The notes below the pieces were generated by a model, which was given only the letters and a program-made list of their open reading frames with translations, was not told where the DNA came from and made no database searches. Positions 27,979 through 37,139 of a stretch of DNA of 51,341 nt are shown piece after piece; the stretch's first letter is position 1; each line of letters starts with the position of its first letter. Origin of the DNA: CAYNYM01 sp049366815 (GTDB taxonomy: Bacteria > Desulfobacterota > DSM-4660 > Desulfatiglandales > HGW-15); contig JBMNCO010000144.1 of NCBI GenBank assembly GCA_049366815.1, positions 1 through 51,341 on the forward strand, written 5' to 3'. Position numbers and translations under genes: made by a program.

Positions 27979-28806
27979 CTATGGCTTCAGTAATGATTCC
28001 ACACTTTCCCTGATATGTTCCCAGGGCTTTTCCATCGGCTTGTACCTCTCGATCCCTGCCTTGTCTGAACAAAGGAAATCCACGAGTCCGTACCCTTCCT
28101 TATCGTCATCGTCAAAATAGTAGATTTTGAGACCGTCCTCTTCAAATACGCATCGTCCGGCCCCGACGGCCTGGTCCCCGCCCACGAAAAAGTCCCCGTG
28201 TTTCAGCTCGTAGAGGGCGAGCCCCAACACCCCCCAATCCCGTTTTTTGGCATTCTCAAGAATCAGTTCCATTTCAAAGGCGCCCTCTTCGACCGTCTCT
28301 CCGTCGAATTTGGCCCCCTTGGCGGCCGTGTTTGTGTCCCGGTCAATACCCACCCTGTGGCGTATGGATACCGGACAGTCCAGCTCATGTGAGGCATAGA
28401 GGTCGCTCACCTTCAGTTTGGAGGCGAGAAAGGGTGAACCGAAGAGCTGACAGGTCCAGCAAAGGCGCCGCATCACCAACTCAAGGACTTCATCTTCGGG
28501 TGTCCCCTTTTCAATGGCCTCTCGGATTTCCTTTGCATTCTTTTCATTGATGGTAGGACACTCGCAGTCCGGGTCTTTTATGAGCAGACAGGTATACTTG
28601 CCGAGACTGCAGAGTATCCGTTCACAACAGGACCTCAGTGCCCCCCTGAAGGAGGAGCCCGGGACGAACGGGCGATTTCCATGGGCAGGAGACCGCATAA
28701 CAGGCGCGTCCGTATCGATGTTGGGGATTCCCGTGCTCACGGCGATCGGCCCCTCAGTAAAAATTTTGCACTTTATGATGTACCGGTTATTCAGTGTGGA
28801 AAACAT
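27979..28806 (-). CDS. csm3: Cas7/Csm3-like RAMP (275 aa)
   Basis: Start at 28806, with AAGGAGG eight bases upstream; the gene overlaps the small-subunit gene by 16 bp. The order is typical of Csm3: strand 1, NIDTDAPVMRSP (the position of the target-RNA-cleaving Asp in Csm3-family proteins), FVPGSSFRGALRSCCERI, a Cys cluster ending in CWTCQLFGSP, the thumb HRVGIDRDTNTAAKGAKFD, and VGGDQAVGAGRC. This has the best-preserved Csm3 signature of the three Cas7-like genes and is the most likely backbone RNase. An acidic tail (YYFDDDDKEG) is unusual. Confidence 0.88.
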   Translation of the reverse strand: MFSTLNNRYIIKCKIFTEGPIAVSTGIPNIDTDAPVMRSPAHGNRPFVPGSSFRGALRSCCERILCSLGKYTCLLIKDPDCECPTINEKNAKEIREAIEKGTPEDEVLELVMRRLCWTCQLFGSPFLASKLKVSDLYASHELDCPVSIRHRVGIDRDTNTAAKGAKFDGETVEEGAFEMELILENAKKRDWGVLGLALYELKHGDFFVGGDQAVGAGRCVFEEDGLKIYYFDDDDKEGYGLVDFLCSDKAGIERYKPMEKPWEHIRESVESLLKP

Positions 28807-29264
28807 GCGTCTTGCCTCCTTTCCGGCCAATCCGCGCGATTGCGGTGATAGGTATATGTCTTGTAGATAATCATGAAGATATCTTTAAGAAGCTGGAGGC
28901 TGGCTTCATCTTTTCCGCCGGACAATTCCTCCTCGTCGAACACCATCGTTACCGCCGCGTTGTTTTTATCAGCCGTTGGAATCAAAGTATCCTTAATCAA
29001 GACCCTTAAGGACGACCCCATTTTCCGTCTTTCCCTGTTTTCCGATCGAGCCGCTTTTTCCAGCAACTTGTCGAGATCTTTAAGCAGTGCATCCCTGTCG
29101 CCGGCCCGTTTGACGATCGTGAATATTCTCGCCATCTGGGCAGGGGTGATCTCCTTTGAAATGCTGTCCCACGGGATTTTCTTTTGGATATCCCTCGTGA
29201 TTGTCTCCAGCGCCTCCCTCCTGCTGTTAAGCGGGTACATCAGATAAAGCCTCTGCGGATTCAT
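28791..29264 (-). CDS. Cas11/Csm2-like small subunit
   Basis: 157 residues, predicted all-helical, with ITPAQMARIFTIVKRAGDRD resembling the Csm2 region ITxxQxRxF. ATG 29264 has AAGGAGG nine bases upstream and overlaps the csx10 stop (ATGA). Length is close to Csm2/Cmr5-type subunits, which line the inner face of type III complexes and guide target RNA. No enzymatic motif. Assignment rests on size, helicity, this motif and position between csx10 and csm3; sequence alone is weak for this fast-evolving family. Confidence 0.7.
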   Translation of the reverse strand: MNPQRLYLMYPLNSRREALETITRDIQKKIPWDSISKEITPAQMARIFTIVKRAGDRDALLKDLDKLLEKAARSENRERRKMGSSLRVLIKDTLIPTADKNNAAVTMVFDEEELSGGKDEASLQLLKDIFMIIYKTYTYHRNRADWPERRQDACFPH

Positions 29265-30451
29265 CGTTGTTGCCCTCCTTTTCTTTCCCAGTGAAAGGGG
29301 TCGGAGACCGTCAACCTGCCGTAGCCTTCAGCCTTCCTCTCGCCGATCCCCTCCTGTTCGAACTGTTCGAGCGCCTGCATGACTTCATCGGAAAAGGAGC
29401 CCTGAGCCTTTGCATGGTAGAGAAAGCAGGAGCCTTTACGCACGGACAGCTCATCCTCCCGGGGGAGGCCGATGCTTCCATTCCACCCGCTGACCGTATG
29501 AACGGAAGAGAAGCTTCTGTGGATGGTGAAGGCCTTGAGTGCAGGGACTTTGAGAACATCCGCAAGGTCCTCCATGTCGACGGTTTTTCGATAGCGGAGC
29601 CAGGGGTCCAGCAGAATTGCATCGGTTTCCAGGGTGATGGAGAAGAAAAGGTCCCCCGGGCACTTAAAAACATCCTTTGCCCTTTCGTTCAGGCCCTCCA
29701 GGCGCTGTTCCAGGGGCATCCTCCTCGAAGGGTCATCCATCTCCCGTATTTCCTCAACCTTCAGCTTGCCCGCGCCCCTGGATTTGGCCTTCCCGATACG
29801 AACGATCCAGTTGGCTTCTTCAAGTTTCTTATTGATGGCATCCTTCAGGCCGGAATCCTTTGTTCTTAAAAGGCCTCCGAGCAACTGTTTCTTGAGAACC
29901 GGCTTCCTCTCGCTGAGCATAACGGCATAGGTGTCCAGGGCCTCGTAGGTATAGAGATTGCCGCTGTCAGCCACCTGGCGCTGCTGAGATATGGCGGTGT
30001 GGGCAACCCTTCTCTGCTGCGGCCGGATCGAAGACATTTTGCCCCTGGTGTAACAGTAGTATCCGGTAAAACCTTCCGTGGGGGCACGGCAATTGGCCAT
30101 AGGACAAGGCGGAAACGGAGGATCGGCCACCAGGGCGTCCAATACGCCGTCTTTATTGTCGCCGGAAAAACCTGGTTCGAACTTGCAGGAAATCGCTGAT
30201 AAAGGAACCGGTCTTGAGAGAATGCGTTTGCTGGTGGGGTACAGGGGTGCGAAGTGAATTTCATCCTGAGCAAAGATCCGCCATGCAGGTTTGTTTTCGT
30301 CAAAGTCTTGCTTATTAAAAAGGCCTGCGAGAGCCCCCCGAAGCGTGGTCCCCGGGATATGATCCGCACCGCTCAAAAGGTGGCCGGTGCCCCGGGTGGA
30401 GGACAGGATAAAAGGCGATTCGATTTCACAAAAAAGAGCATAGGTTTTCAT
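29261..30451 (-). CDS. csx10: Csx10, Cas5-family RAMP of type III-D
   Basis: 396 residues; AAGGAGG lies upstream and the ATG overlaps the preceding stop (ATGA). N-terminal SPFILSS and HIPGTTLRGALAGLF, a middle region with Cys (CPMANC) and a conserved RIGKAKSRGAGKLKVEE, and a C-terminal GIGERKAEGYGRLTV give the two-ferredoxin layout of Csx10, which takes the Csm4/Cmr3 role of capping the crRNA 5' tag next to Cas10. Csx10 together with Csx19 defines subtype III-D here. No catalytic function expected. Confidence 0.88.
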   Translation of the reverse strand: MKTYALFCEIESPFILSSTRGTGHLLSGADHIPGTTLRGALAGLFNKQDFDENKPAWRIFAQDEIHFAPLYPTSKRILSRPVPLSAISCKFEPGFSGDNKDGVLDALVADPPFPPCPMANCRAPTEGFTGYYCYTRGKMSSIRPQQRRVAHTAISQQRQVADSGNLYTYEALDTYAVMLSERKPVLKKQLLGGLLRTKDSGLKDAINKKLEEANWIVRIGKAKSRGAGKLKVEEIREMDDPSRRMPLEQRLEGLNERAKDVFKCPGDLFFSITLETDAILLDPWLRYRKTVDMEDLADVLKVPALKAFTIHRSFSSVHTVSGWNGSIGLPREDELSVRKGSCFLYHAKAQGSFSDEVMQALEQFEQEGIGERKAEGYGRLTVSDPFHWERKGGQQR

Positions 30452-31092
30452 GATCGTTTGAGACCTCCTTTGATTCTGCCGAGGCCCGCGCCCCCCCCGG
30501 CCCCCAGGTGGGTAAGGGTTCTTAAGGCGAAATCGAGGAGTTGCAAGGCCTCGCCATCCTCGGGATCCGGCCCCTGGATTTTGCCTTTGAATTCCAGAAA
30601 GGCTGCCCCGGTTTCAGAGGAAAGGAGATGGCCTCTTCTCGCCACCCGCCTGGTCCGCTCCAGGCTCACACGGGTCCGGGCCTCGGTTTGGGCCTCCCGG
30701 AAAAAGGCCCTTTCCATGTCCAGGCCGAACCTTGAATACATGTCCATGGAATCACTCGGGTAAGCGTCTTCAAAAAAGAATCGCCCCGGGTGGAGGGGAG
30801 ACCCGAAAAGCCGGCAAAAGGCGCAGGGTTCCGGAGTACGGCAGTATCCCGGTTCATCCCGGGAGGGACAGAGGGTCTGAAATTCCATGGGCTCTTTCAC
30901 CCCTTGCTTGGCCAGTGTCTTGATCACGCGGCGGCACACATGGCGCAGTTTCCCCTTGAGTGCAGAACCGGGGATATAGGCACACCCCGTGCCGTCGAAA
31001 ATGGTAGACTGATCAAAAAGGCCTCCCCGGCCGTAGCCGGCACCCACAAAAAAAGGAGAGTCGAACCCTATAGAGAAGGTGTATTCATGCAC
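30448..31092 (-). CDS. Cas7/Csm3-like RAMP (214 aa)
   Basis: Compact Cas7-family protein. GFDSPFFVGAGYGRGGLFD at the N-terminus, FDGTGCAYIPGSALKGKLRHVC (candidate cleavage Asp in FDGTG just before the glycine loop), a Cys insert CRTPEPCAFCRLFGSP, the thumb RTRVSLERTRRVARRG, and HLGAGGGAGLGRIKGG at the C-terminus. The length matches classical Csm3. First Cas7 gene after cas10 in the operon, 16 bp downstream of it. Likely crRNA-binding backbone subunit. Confidence 0.86.
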   Translation of the reverse strand: MHEYTFSIGFDSPFFVGAGYGRGGLFDQSTIFDGTGCAYIPGSALKGKLRHVCRRVIKTLAKQGVKEPMEFQTLCPSRDEPGYCRTPEPCAFCRLFGSPLHPGRFFFEDAYPSDSMDMYSRFGLDMERAFFREAQTEARTRVSLERTRRVARRGHLLSSETGAAFLEFKGKIQGPDPEDGEALQLLDFALRTLTHLGAGGGAGLGRIKGGLKRS

Positions 31093-31108
31093 GATTCAGG
31101 TCCTCCAT

Positions 31109-32548
31109 CTATAAAAAGTCATACAGTTCCAGGATGGCGGGTATCCGCTCAAGGAACCCCTTGTCATTATCCGGAAAGCACGATCTGAAAATTTTTCTCT
31201 GCTCGTCCTTCAGCCTTGTGAGCATGAGGCAGTAATCGAGCAGCGCCTGTTCGGGCCCATAGCAGAGAGAACGGTAAAGGGCCTTGAACCTCCCCAGGGG
31301 CACCCCCTTGTCTTTGAGTTCTTTGACGAAGGAGACGAGATCACCCATTTCCTTAAGCGATAAAGGCCTGCAATCTGCGAACCCTGGGTACACTTCCCGG
31401 TCTCTTCCGCGAATATCCTCAAGGGACTGGAGTCCGGAACCCAGGAGCTGAAAGTCCAGCGTCGACTGGTCGGTCGACTCGTCTTCTGGTTTTAGATTGC
31501 GCCAATTCTTCCTCTTGGCCGACCTGAGGAGTTGTTTGGCCATATCCAGCATGGAGGCAAAAGGGAAATTCCCCTTGGCAATGGCCACTCCGACCGAGAT
31601 GGTTATTTTGGAATATCCTTTCCATTTTTCGCCCTCCTGTTGGAGCTTTTCAAATTTGTCACAAAGGTTGAGGGCCACTGGGATGGCCCAGTCCGCCGGC
31701 AGCACAAACACGATATCGTCACCCCCTGCGATACAGAAGGCGACGGGAAAGGGCACGTAAACGCTTGGATTGATGGTTTCCACAATAGAGGAGGCCGTCG
31801 CCTCAAAAAGCGCCTTCTCGACCAGACAGCTGAAGTGAGTAATGCGGCCAAAATCATTCTGAGCCTTCTTATGCTCCCCCATTCGGTTGACGTCCACATA
31901 CACCAGGGCGAGGTAGTTCGCCGGTTTGGATTGGTCCGAGATCTGATCGAATTCATCGGGATAGGTCAATGAAATGTGATCGCCGTACTTGGCTTCAAGA
32001 TATTTTACAATTGCCTGCTTTTCCGAAGGAAAATTCTTAGAAAACTCGTTTTTTACCGCGCAGGCACGGCACAGATAGCGATCTCTCAAAACCTTGGAAG
32101 TCGCGGGATTGAGGCCGCACTCTTCGCAGGACTTGGTGTAAAGGGAACTGAGGAGAGAGGATGAACCCTGCTTCCCTCTTTTTTTGAGTTGAAGCATGGT
32201 CATGGCCCTTTCCTGCCATTTCCCCGGGCTTTCTTCCGCCTTCCATTCTTCGGCATGCCCCGTGATAGTGGCGATACCCGTATCTCGCTGGAACCGCCCC
32301 TCCACCTCTTTTACGAAGGCATGACCCTCGTCCGTATCTTTGAAAAGAATTTCCGCCCCTCCGCCCCTGGCATAAACAACCTTGGGAGGGATACCGTTTA
32401 CTCCCTTTGTCTTATTCAGTTGCTGTACAAAATATTCAATAAGCAGGCTCGCATTCCGAATCAGCTTGAGGCGGGGCGGGTTGAAGACATAGTCCTGGAT
32501 TCTGTCAATATCCAGAACCACCAAACAGCGATGTTCTCTTTCGTCCAT
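31109..32548 (-). CDS. cas10: Cas10, HD-less, GGDD cyclase intact
   Basis: 479 residues from ATG 32548 (AGAGGA six bases upstream; an in-frame TTG at 32569 overlaps the previous gene). The protein starts directly with the first palm domain (LVVLDIDRIQDYVF, with a degenerate ARGGGAEILF near 60-69), continues through a zinc finger (C141, C144, C160, C163) and the second palm domain with D219 in VYVDVNR and the cyclase motif GGDD at 275-278, then the helical D4 region. No N-terminal HD nuclease is present, so it is much shorter than usual Cas10 (700-1000). Expected to make cyclic oligoadenylates (or a related signal) on target binding, but not to cut ssDNA. Confidence 0.93.
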   Translation of the reverse strand: MDEREHRCLVVLDIDRIQDYVFNPPRLKLIRNASLLIEYFVQQLNKTKGVNGIPPKVVYARGGGAEILFKDTDEGHAFVKEVEGRFQRDTGIATITGHAEEWKAEESPGKWQERAMTMLQLKKRGKQGSSSLLSSLYTKSCEECGLNPATSKVLRDRYLCRACAVKNEFSKNFPSEKQAIVKYLEAKYGDHISLTYPDEFDQISDQSKPANYLALVYVDVNRMGEHKKAQNDFGRITHFSCLVEKALFEATASSIVETINPSVYVPFPVAFCIAGGDDIVFVLPADWAIPVALNLCDKFEKLQQEGEKWKGYSKITISVGVAIAKGNFPFASMLDMAKQLLRSAKRKNWRNLKPEDESTDQSTLDFQLLGSGLQSLEDIRGRDREVYPGFADCRPLSLKEMGDLVSFVKELKDKGVPLGRFKALYRSLCYGPEQALLDYCLMLTRLKDEQRKIFRSCFPDNDKGFLERIPAILELYDFL

Positions 32549-32561
32549 GACTTTCCTCTTT

Positions 32562-35045
32562 TTAGTCAACGAGTGTCCAGTGATCCACCCTGCTGAGTTT
32601 ATCGGGAAAGGGAAGCGGCCTGAAGTTGGTGTTGAACCAGGCCCTGATATCTTGTCCTCCAGCCCGGGGCTGGGGATATCTCACGCTGAGTTTTTTAAAA
32701 AAGGGTGAGGGCTCCCGTTGCAGAAGCAGCATCATCTCATGGATGTGTGGAATTTCGGCCGTTTCCTTTTGGATCAGCTTCAAGACTTCCGGTGCCATGT
32801 CCCTGTAAATTCCATCCATCTGCTCTTGGGAAAGGGCATCGGGGCTATCCTGGAGGGTGACCTTTTGGAGCAGAGTGGGGGCATTCCGCCGATCACAAAA
32901 AGGGGCAGGGGCCCATTGGAGTTTCACCATATCCGACACGGCCTCCAAGTCATTTTCTGAAGGGGCCGCTTCGTCGTCTCCAAGACATTCCCCGGCGATT
33001 GCCCCGAGGATTTTCTTTTCAAACAGGGGGCGAATCCGGGATTGGAGATCATGGACCTTTTGGTCCCCGCAAAAGGTCTGAATAAGCCACAGGTGGCCCA
33101 AAATCATAAATTCAAGCAACTCAACCTGATTGTTTTCGATGACTTCCAGAGTATTGAATCCCTTAGCCCAATCCGTGAAGAGGGATTTCGATTCCTGAAG
33201 TCGCACCTTTTCCAACTTCACTTTGACGGACCCCAGACCCAGCGGCCTCCCCCTCCCCAGTTTGTGGGCGAGGGAGCGAGGCTCGTCTCCGCCGAAATCC
33301 AGTGTCGTTGAAAGAAGAAGCAGCCCGAGTTCCCAGCACTGCAAATTCTGGAAGTCAACAGTCAGATGAAAATGCTTTTCGGGCGAAGGACAAAGAGCTT
33401 CAACGGTCGCCCGTCTGTCCCGGCCATCCCCATCAGGGTTGCTTTCCATCGCACTTTGCACTTGGAAGCTATTTCCATGGTGCAGGTAGAATTTCCGCCC
33501 TCTTCCTCTGCTCTCGGCATTCCCATAATCTAATGATTCCAGATAATCATTCAGGGCGTTAAAGCCGGATTCCCTTTCTGTGAGCCCAGTTACCTCCTCG
33601 GCTCCCTGCAAAATGGCATCCATCAATCTGCGCACCTCCCTGGTGTCAGGGATCTCCGCAGGCGATGGGCTCAGGTAGAAAGGGCTGCAGGAAGGTTTGG
33701 GGCTCGAAAGCTCTTTGAGGTGAAGGGTCTCGAATACCGGTTCCCCCACATATTTGCTGTCCCGGAATCGTAGCCGGCCTGAACAGCTCGCACCCTCGGA
33801 ATCGCCCACGAATCCGAACAACCTACAGGCCGGGCAAACCGCCCCCGACTGACAAGGCTGGTGAGACGCGGGAATCTTGTCCTGGAGAGTAAAGGGGGAG
33901 ACAAAGGGAAAGATCTGGGCATAACCGATCTGCAGTTTATCGCTCCCGAATCCGTACTGCTTTTGGGTCTGATACCACACGGTTTGCCCATGCTTGAGGG
34001 TTTCCAAAAGGAACGGGTGGTTTTTATTGGCCTGTTTAAAGGCCTCCTCAATTCCCACCGGCCCGCCGGCAGTCTCCGGAAGTTGAATGGGCTCTACGTT
34101 GTTCTGGTCCGCATACTCTACAAACAGGAAATCACCATGCTTTTTCTGGATCGCCCCGGCAACCCGGAGGTACCCGGTCACTTCAAAAAGGAGTTCATTG
34201 CCGCTCTTACCCTCGTATTCGGCCTTGAAACTTGAAGGAAAAGGGGTTCCGTCGGATGTTTCAATCCGGTTCAACCGCCCCCATTTGTTTCCCATATTTC
34301 CAGGTTCAAGGGTCAGGTAGTAGGTTTGTCCCACCACGAAGGATATGCTTGGATTCGTATGGCTAAAGGGCACCGTAAGCGTCACCTCTTTTCCGTTGAC
34401 CTTGTCAAGGTGCTTGAATGCCTCTTCTTTTTCACGTCTTTTAAATTTGTCGGAATCCTTCAGGAGTGCCAGGCGTTTTGAAGGGATATCACGCACCCAC
34501 CTCGGGTTCGCGGCACCTTTCATAACGGAATCATAAAGGTAGACCCAGGCCATGGGCTGCACCAGGAGTTTTTTGCCTTGCTGTATGATTCGGCCCGCCC
34601 TGACGCTTTGTGACGGGACCATTCTCCCGTGCACGACAAAATACTCGGATTGGTCCGCCCGCTGGATGGGTTTATCTTTCCCCGAATTCAGCTTGGTTAC
34701 CCGTTTACGAAACCTCTCGGGTTTGGAACTCATCTGAGAAAAACAGGAATTCGTGAGGCATTCAAACACGGAGCGGATCATTCCCTTGATCGCGGATCCG
34801 GGGACAACGCATTTGCCCTCTGCATTAAAAAAAGGATACTTTTTATGTCCGTCCCCTTCTATTTCCTCCAGGGAGGTGTCAGGGACGGCCAGATGCGTAA
34901 GGACTTCCAATTCAAAATCTATGGAGCCGCTCAGCCCTTGAAAATCTTTTAATGATGGAGTCTCGCGCCTTTCAGGTTCCCGTGGTTTCCCCTGTTCGTC
35001 TTTGGCTATGGAGACAAAATTGAATGGATAAATAAATTTCCCCAT
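32562..35045 (-). CDS. large RAMP protein, TIGR03986-type
   Basis: 827 residues, beginning KFIYPFNFVSI, the family N-terminus. One RAMP half: VVPGSAIKGMIRSVFE (about 80-96); then a long region with a beta-barrel-like insert (residues ~150-330), a second Cys motif CQSGAVCPACRLFGFVG, KFYLHH, and AHKLGRGRPLGLGSVK. The C-terminal ~200 residues are helical. GAGGAG precedes the ATG. First gene of the effector operon proper, 13 bp before the cas10 start. It has the short paralogue at 24905-26239. It probably belongs to the effector complex or its regulation; the exact role is unknown. Confidence 0.82.
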   Translation of the reverse strand: MGKFIYPFNFVSIAKDEQGKPREPERRETPSLKDFQGLSGSIDFELEVLTHLAVPDTSLEEIEGDGHKKYPFFNAEGKCVVPGSAIKGMIRSVFECLTNSCFSQMSSKPERFRKRVTKLNSGKDKPIQRADQSEYFVVHGRMVPSQSVRAGRIIQQGKKLLVQPMAWVYLYDSVMKGAANPRWVRDIPSKRLALLKDSDKFKRREKEEAFKHLDKVNGKEVTLTVPFSHTNPSISFVVGQTYYLTLEPGNMGNKWGRLNRIETSDGTPFPSSFKAEYEGKSGNELLFEVTGYLRVAGAIQKKHGDFLFVEYADQNNVEPIQLPETAGGPVGIEEAFKQANKNHPFLLETLKHGQTVWYQTQKQYGFGSDKLQIGYAQIFPFVSPFTLQDKIPASHQPCQSGAVCPACRLFGFVGDSEGASCSGRLRFRDSKYVGEPVFETLHLKELSSPKPSCSPFYLSPSPAEIPDTREVRRLMDAILQGAEEVTGLTERESGFNALNDYLESLDYGNAESRGRGRKFYLHHGNSFQVQSAMESNPDGDGRDRRATVEALCPSPEKHFHLTVDFQNLQCWELGLLLLSTTLDFGGDEPRSLAHKLGRGRPLGLGSVKVKLEKVRLQESKSLFTDWAKGFNTLEVIENNQVELLEFMILGHLWLIQTFCGDQKVHDLQSRIRPLFEKKILGAIAGECLGDDEAAPSENDLEAVSDMVKLQWAPAPFCDRRNAPTLLQKVTLQDSPDALSQEQMDGIYRDMAPEVLKLIQKETAEIPHIHEMMLLLQREPSPFFKKLSVRYPQPRAGGQDIRAWFNTNFRPLPFPDKLSRVDHWTLVD

Positions 35046-35151
35046 GGTGCATTCTCCTCAAAGAGGTTTTTGTCGGGCGTGGTTGCGATGTTTCCCACCA
35101 AATGAATCCGTATTGCGATTTCATCCTCGTGTTACCCCGCTCGTTGTTCTT

Positions 35152-37122
35152 CTAAATACAGATCAGTTCCTGCCCCCTATCAAAAAGCGTAACGGTCCCG
35201 TATCGACTTGCGACAAGGATGAGGCATCCCGATTCCTCGCTGAACCGGCGTGCGACGGCATGTCTTGTTTCAGGGCTGATGGACCCCCGGTTCATTGGCA
35301 GGGAGGATTGATAGAGAAAGGCACCGAATGCGATGATCCTTTCCATCCGATCGATCAAAACAGCCCCGTCCGCTTTTGCAAAGTGGGTCATTTCCTCGGA
35401 AGTCAGCTCGTCAACCGGAACGGGATGAAATAAGACTGCAGATCTAGCCTCCAGGGTAGATTCCCAAAGCCCGGCGTGTTTCACTGCATCCAATCCAAGA
35501 ACGACCATCCCACCGACACCGTCTTCTGCAAGGGCAAAGGCCGAGCGGGCGACCTTCAGCGCTGTAAGGGGGCTTATACCGAGAGCCCGTGAACCCTGGA
35601 TCAAACACTCTTTGAATACATCGTAGCGGGTCTCGCGCCACCGGCCGTTGAGGTATTTTCCGATGAATTCCCCCTTTTTGAACATCTGGACGGAACGATC
35701 CGCCGGGGAGACCCAAAACAGAATGGATTCGGTGAGAAGGGAAACAGTTGCGCACTTTCTTTGAAGGCCTCCATGGAGGGGGCTCAGATCCGCCCTCCCC
35801 GAAAAATCGATGCCCACCCGGCGAATTGAATGGACCGTTCCGTCAAGTCCCATCACAAGTGCGAGGTTCTGACTGTTGACAATGTCAATCAACGGGAACA
35901 ACTTGTTTCCCATGTTGAAAATCGATTTGCTTTGAGTCGGTTCCAACCCCGAAGGGGGAAGAATTCGGCATATCCGCTCGGCATTTCCAATAATAAAACA
36001 ACACCCGGAGTCACCCGCGAAGGGTTTTCTTTGACAAAGGTCCTCCAGAAAGGGAAATAAACGATCAAGGAAATCGGCTTGCGCTCCGGATAATTCGGCC
36101 TGTCGCGCGAGAGGGCTCCACTCCGCCCCGCCATACAGGAGCGGCACACCCGGTTCCCCGGATTTTGACGGCGCACTCGGCTCAGCCGGTTCCCTGAATG
36201 AACACTCCGCACGCAGTAAGGCAGGCAATTGAAAATAGCGAACGATTTCATCGAGATGGTCAAAAAAAAGGATTTCCACATCAGGCGCATTAAGAAATGA
36301 GAGAGGAACATCCCGGCGATTTTCGGAGGACAGGATAAAACGCCGGACACCCTGGTCTTTGCCCGCCCGCACTTTGTGCTCAACATACCCGACTTTTTCA
36401 AGCCTGCCGTCCTGACGTACATCCGCGGAGTAGACCGTCAGGACATCATCGTTTCTTTGATAGAGGGCGTTGACAATCGCCATGATGACGGCAAGGCTCA
36501 GGCTCCAGACCTCTTTCAGCCGCCTCTCCTTCAGATCGGCGTTCACATACCGCCTGTCCAGATTAAAATTCCTCAGAAACGGTATCGTTCTGAACAGTCC
36601 CATCAGTTTCTCCTCGAGCGAATCCAGCGGCCTGTCCGTTTTCACGCCTTTCGGGCTTTCAATGACCTGTATCCCCCAGATTTCGAGTGTCCCCCTCGGC
36701 TCCAGCGCGTTGGCAACCCAGGCATTGCACTCTATAAGGGTGGCGGCTTCCCCCTCGCCCGCGATGGCGATTCCAAGCGCCTCCCCCTGAAGCCCCGGCC
36801 GGTCTCCTGCGGCGGCCCACAGGTATTCGGTTTTTGATTCGGCCATTTTTTTTCGGGCGACGGCAATGAGCTCTTCATCACTGTGGGTCGACGCGATTTG
36901 GTTGACCTGCCTTGCTATGTCCAAGCCCTTATTGCAAAAAGGACAATCCATGCAGTGGGATTCAATCTCGCTTCTGGATTTATTGTCGAGTTCGTTGTCC
37001 CAGTATTTCTCAAAGTCTTCATAGGTGTACCTCCCGCAGGAGTCCTTGATATTTTTCGTTTCAATTTCTACTGAGGTCTGGATTGCGTTAAGAAATTTTC
37101 TGTTCAGGTCTTTTTGTTTCAT
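35152..37122 (-). CDS. ZAS anti-sigma-like / Lon-like protease / DisA-like diadenylate cyclase fusion
   Basis: 656 residues from ATG 37122 (AGAGG upstream). Domain 1: a zinc anti-sigma motif H56-x3-C60-x2-C63 (HCMDCPFC), with C29 as possible fourth ligand, preceded by YEDFEKYWDNEL as in zf-HC2/ZAS proteins. Domain 2 (~110-305): Lon-type S16 peptidase fold; S207 and K250 are 43 residues apart, the spacing of Ser679/Lys722 in E. coli Lon, and the strand/loop order GRLEKVGYVEHKVRAG...GVRRFIL...DHLDEIVRYF follows Lon, although no ATPase is attached. Domain 3 (~380-490) is beta-rich, like DAC-associated sensor regions. Domain 4 (~510-656): diadenylate cyclase fold with DGA (585-587) and RHA (620-622) where RHR is standard. 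Gene is 17 bp from the sigma gene. No TM segment: cytosolic. Confidence 0.82.
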   Translation of the reverse strand: MKQKDLNRKFLNAIQTSVEIETKNIKDSCGRYTYEDFEKYWDNELDNKSRSEIESHCMDCPFCNKGLDIARQVNQIASTHSDEELIAVARKKMAESKTEYLWAAAGDRPGLQGEALGIAIAGEGEAATLIECNAWVANALEPRGTLEIWGIQVIESPKGVKTDRPLDSLEEKLMGLFRTIPFLRNFNLDRRYVNADLKERRLKEVWSLSLAVIMAIVNALYQRNDDVLTVYSADVRQDGRLEKVGYVEHKVRAGKDQGVRRFILSSENRRDVPLSFLNAPDVEILFFDHLDEIVRYFQLPALLRAECSFREPAEPSAPSKSGEPGVPLLYGGAEWSPLARQAELSGAQADFLDRLFPFLEDLCQRKPFAGDSGCCFIIGNAERICRILPPSGLEPTQSKSIFNMGNKLFPLIDIVNSQNLALVMGLDGTVHSIRRVGIDFSGRADLSPLHGGLQRKCATVSLLTESILFWVSPADRSVQMFKKGEFIGKYLNGRWRETRYDVFKECLIQGSRALGISPLTALKVARSAFALAEDGVGGMVVLGLDAVKHAGLWESTLEARSAVLFHPVPVDELTSEEMTHFAKADGAVLIDRMERIIAFGAFLYQSSLPMNRGSISPETRHAVARRFSEESGCLILVASRYGTVTLFDRGQELICI

Positions 37123-37139
37123 GACCGCCTCTTTTCCCA

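Noticed and set aside
31109..35045. Hidden HD nuclease in the cas10 or neighbouring RAMP frame
   Set aside because: No HD pair in a helical context upstream of the first palm domain, nor in the RAMP.
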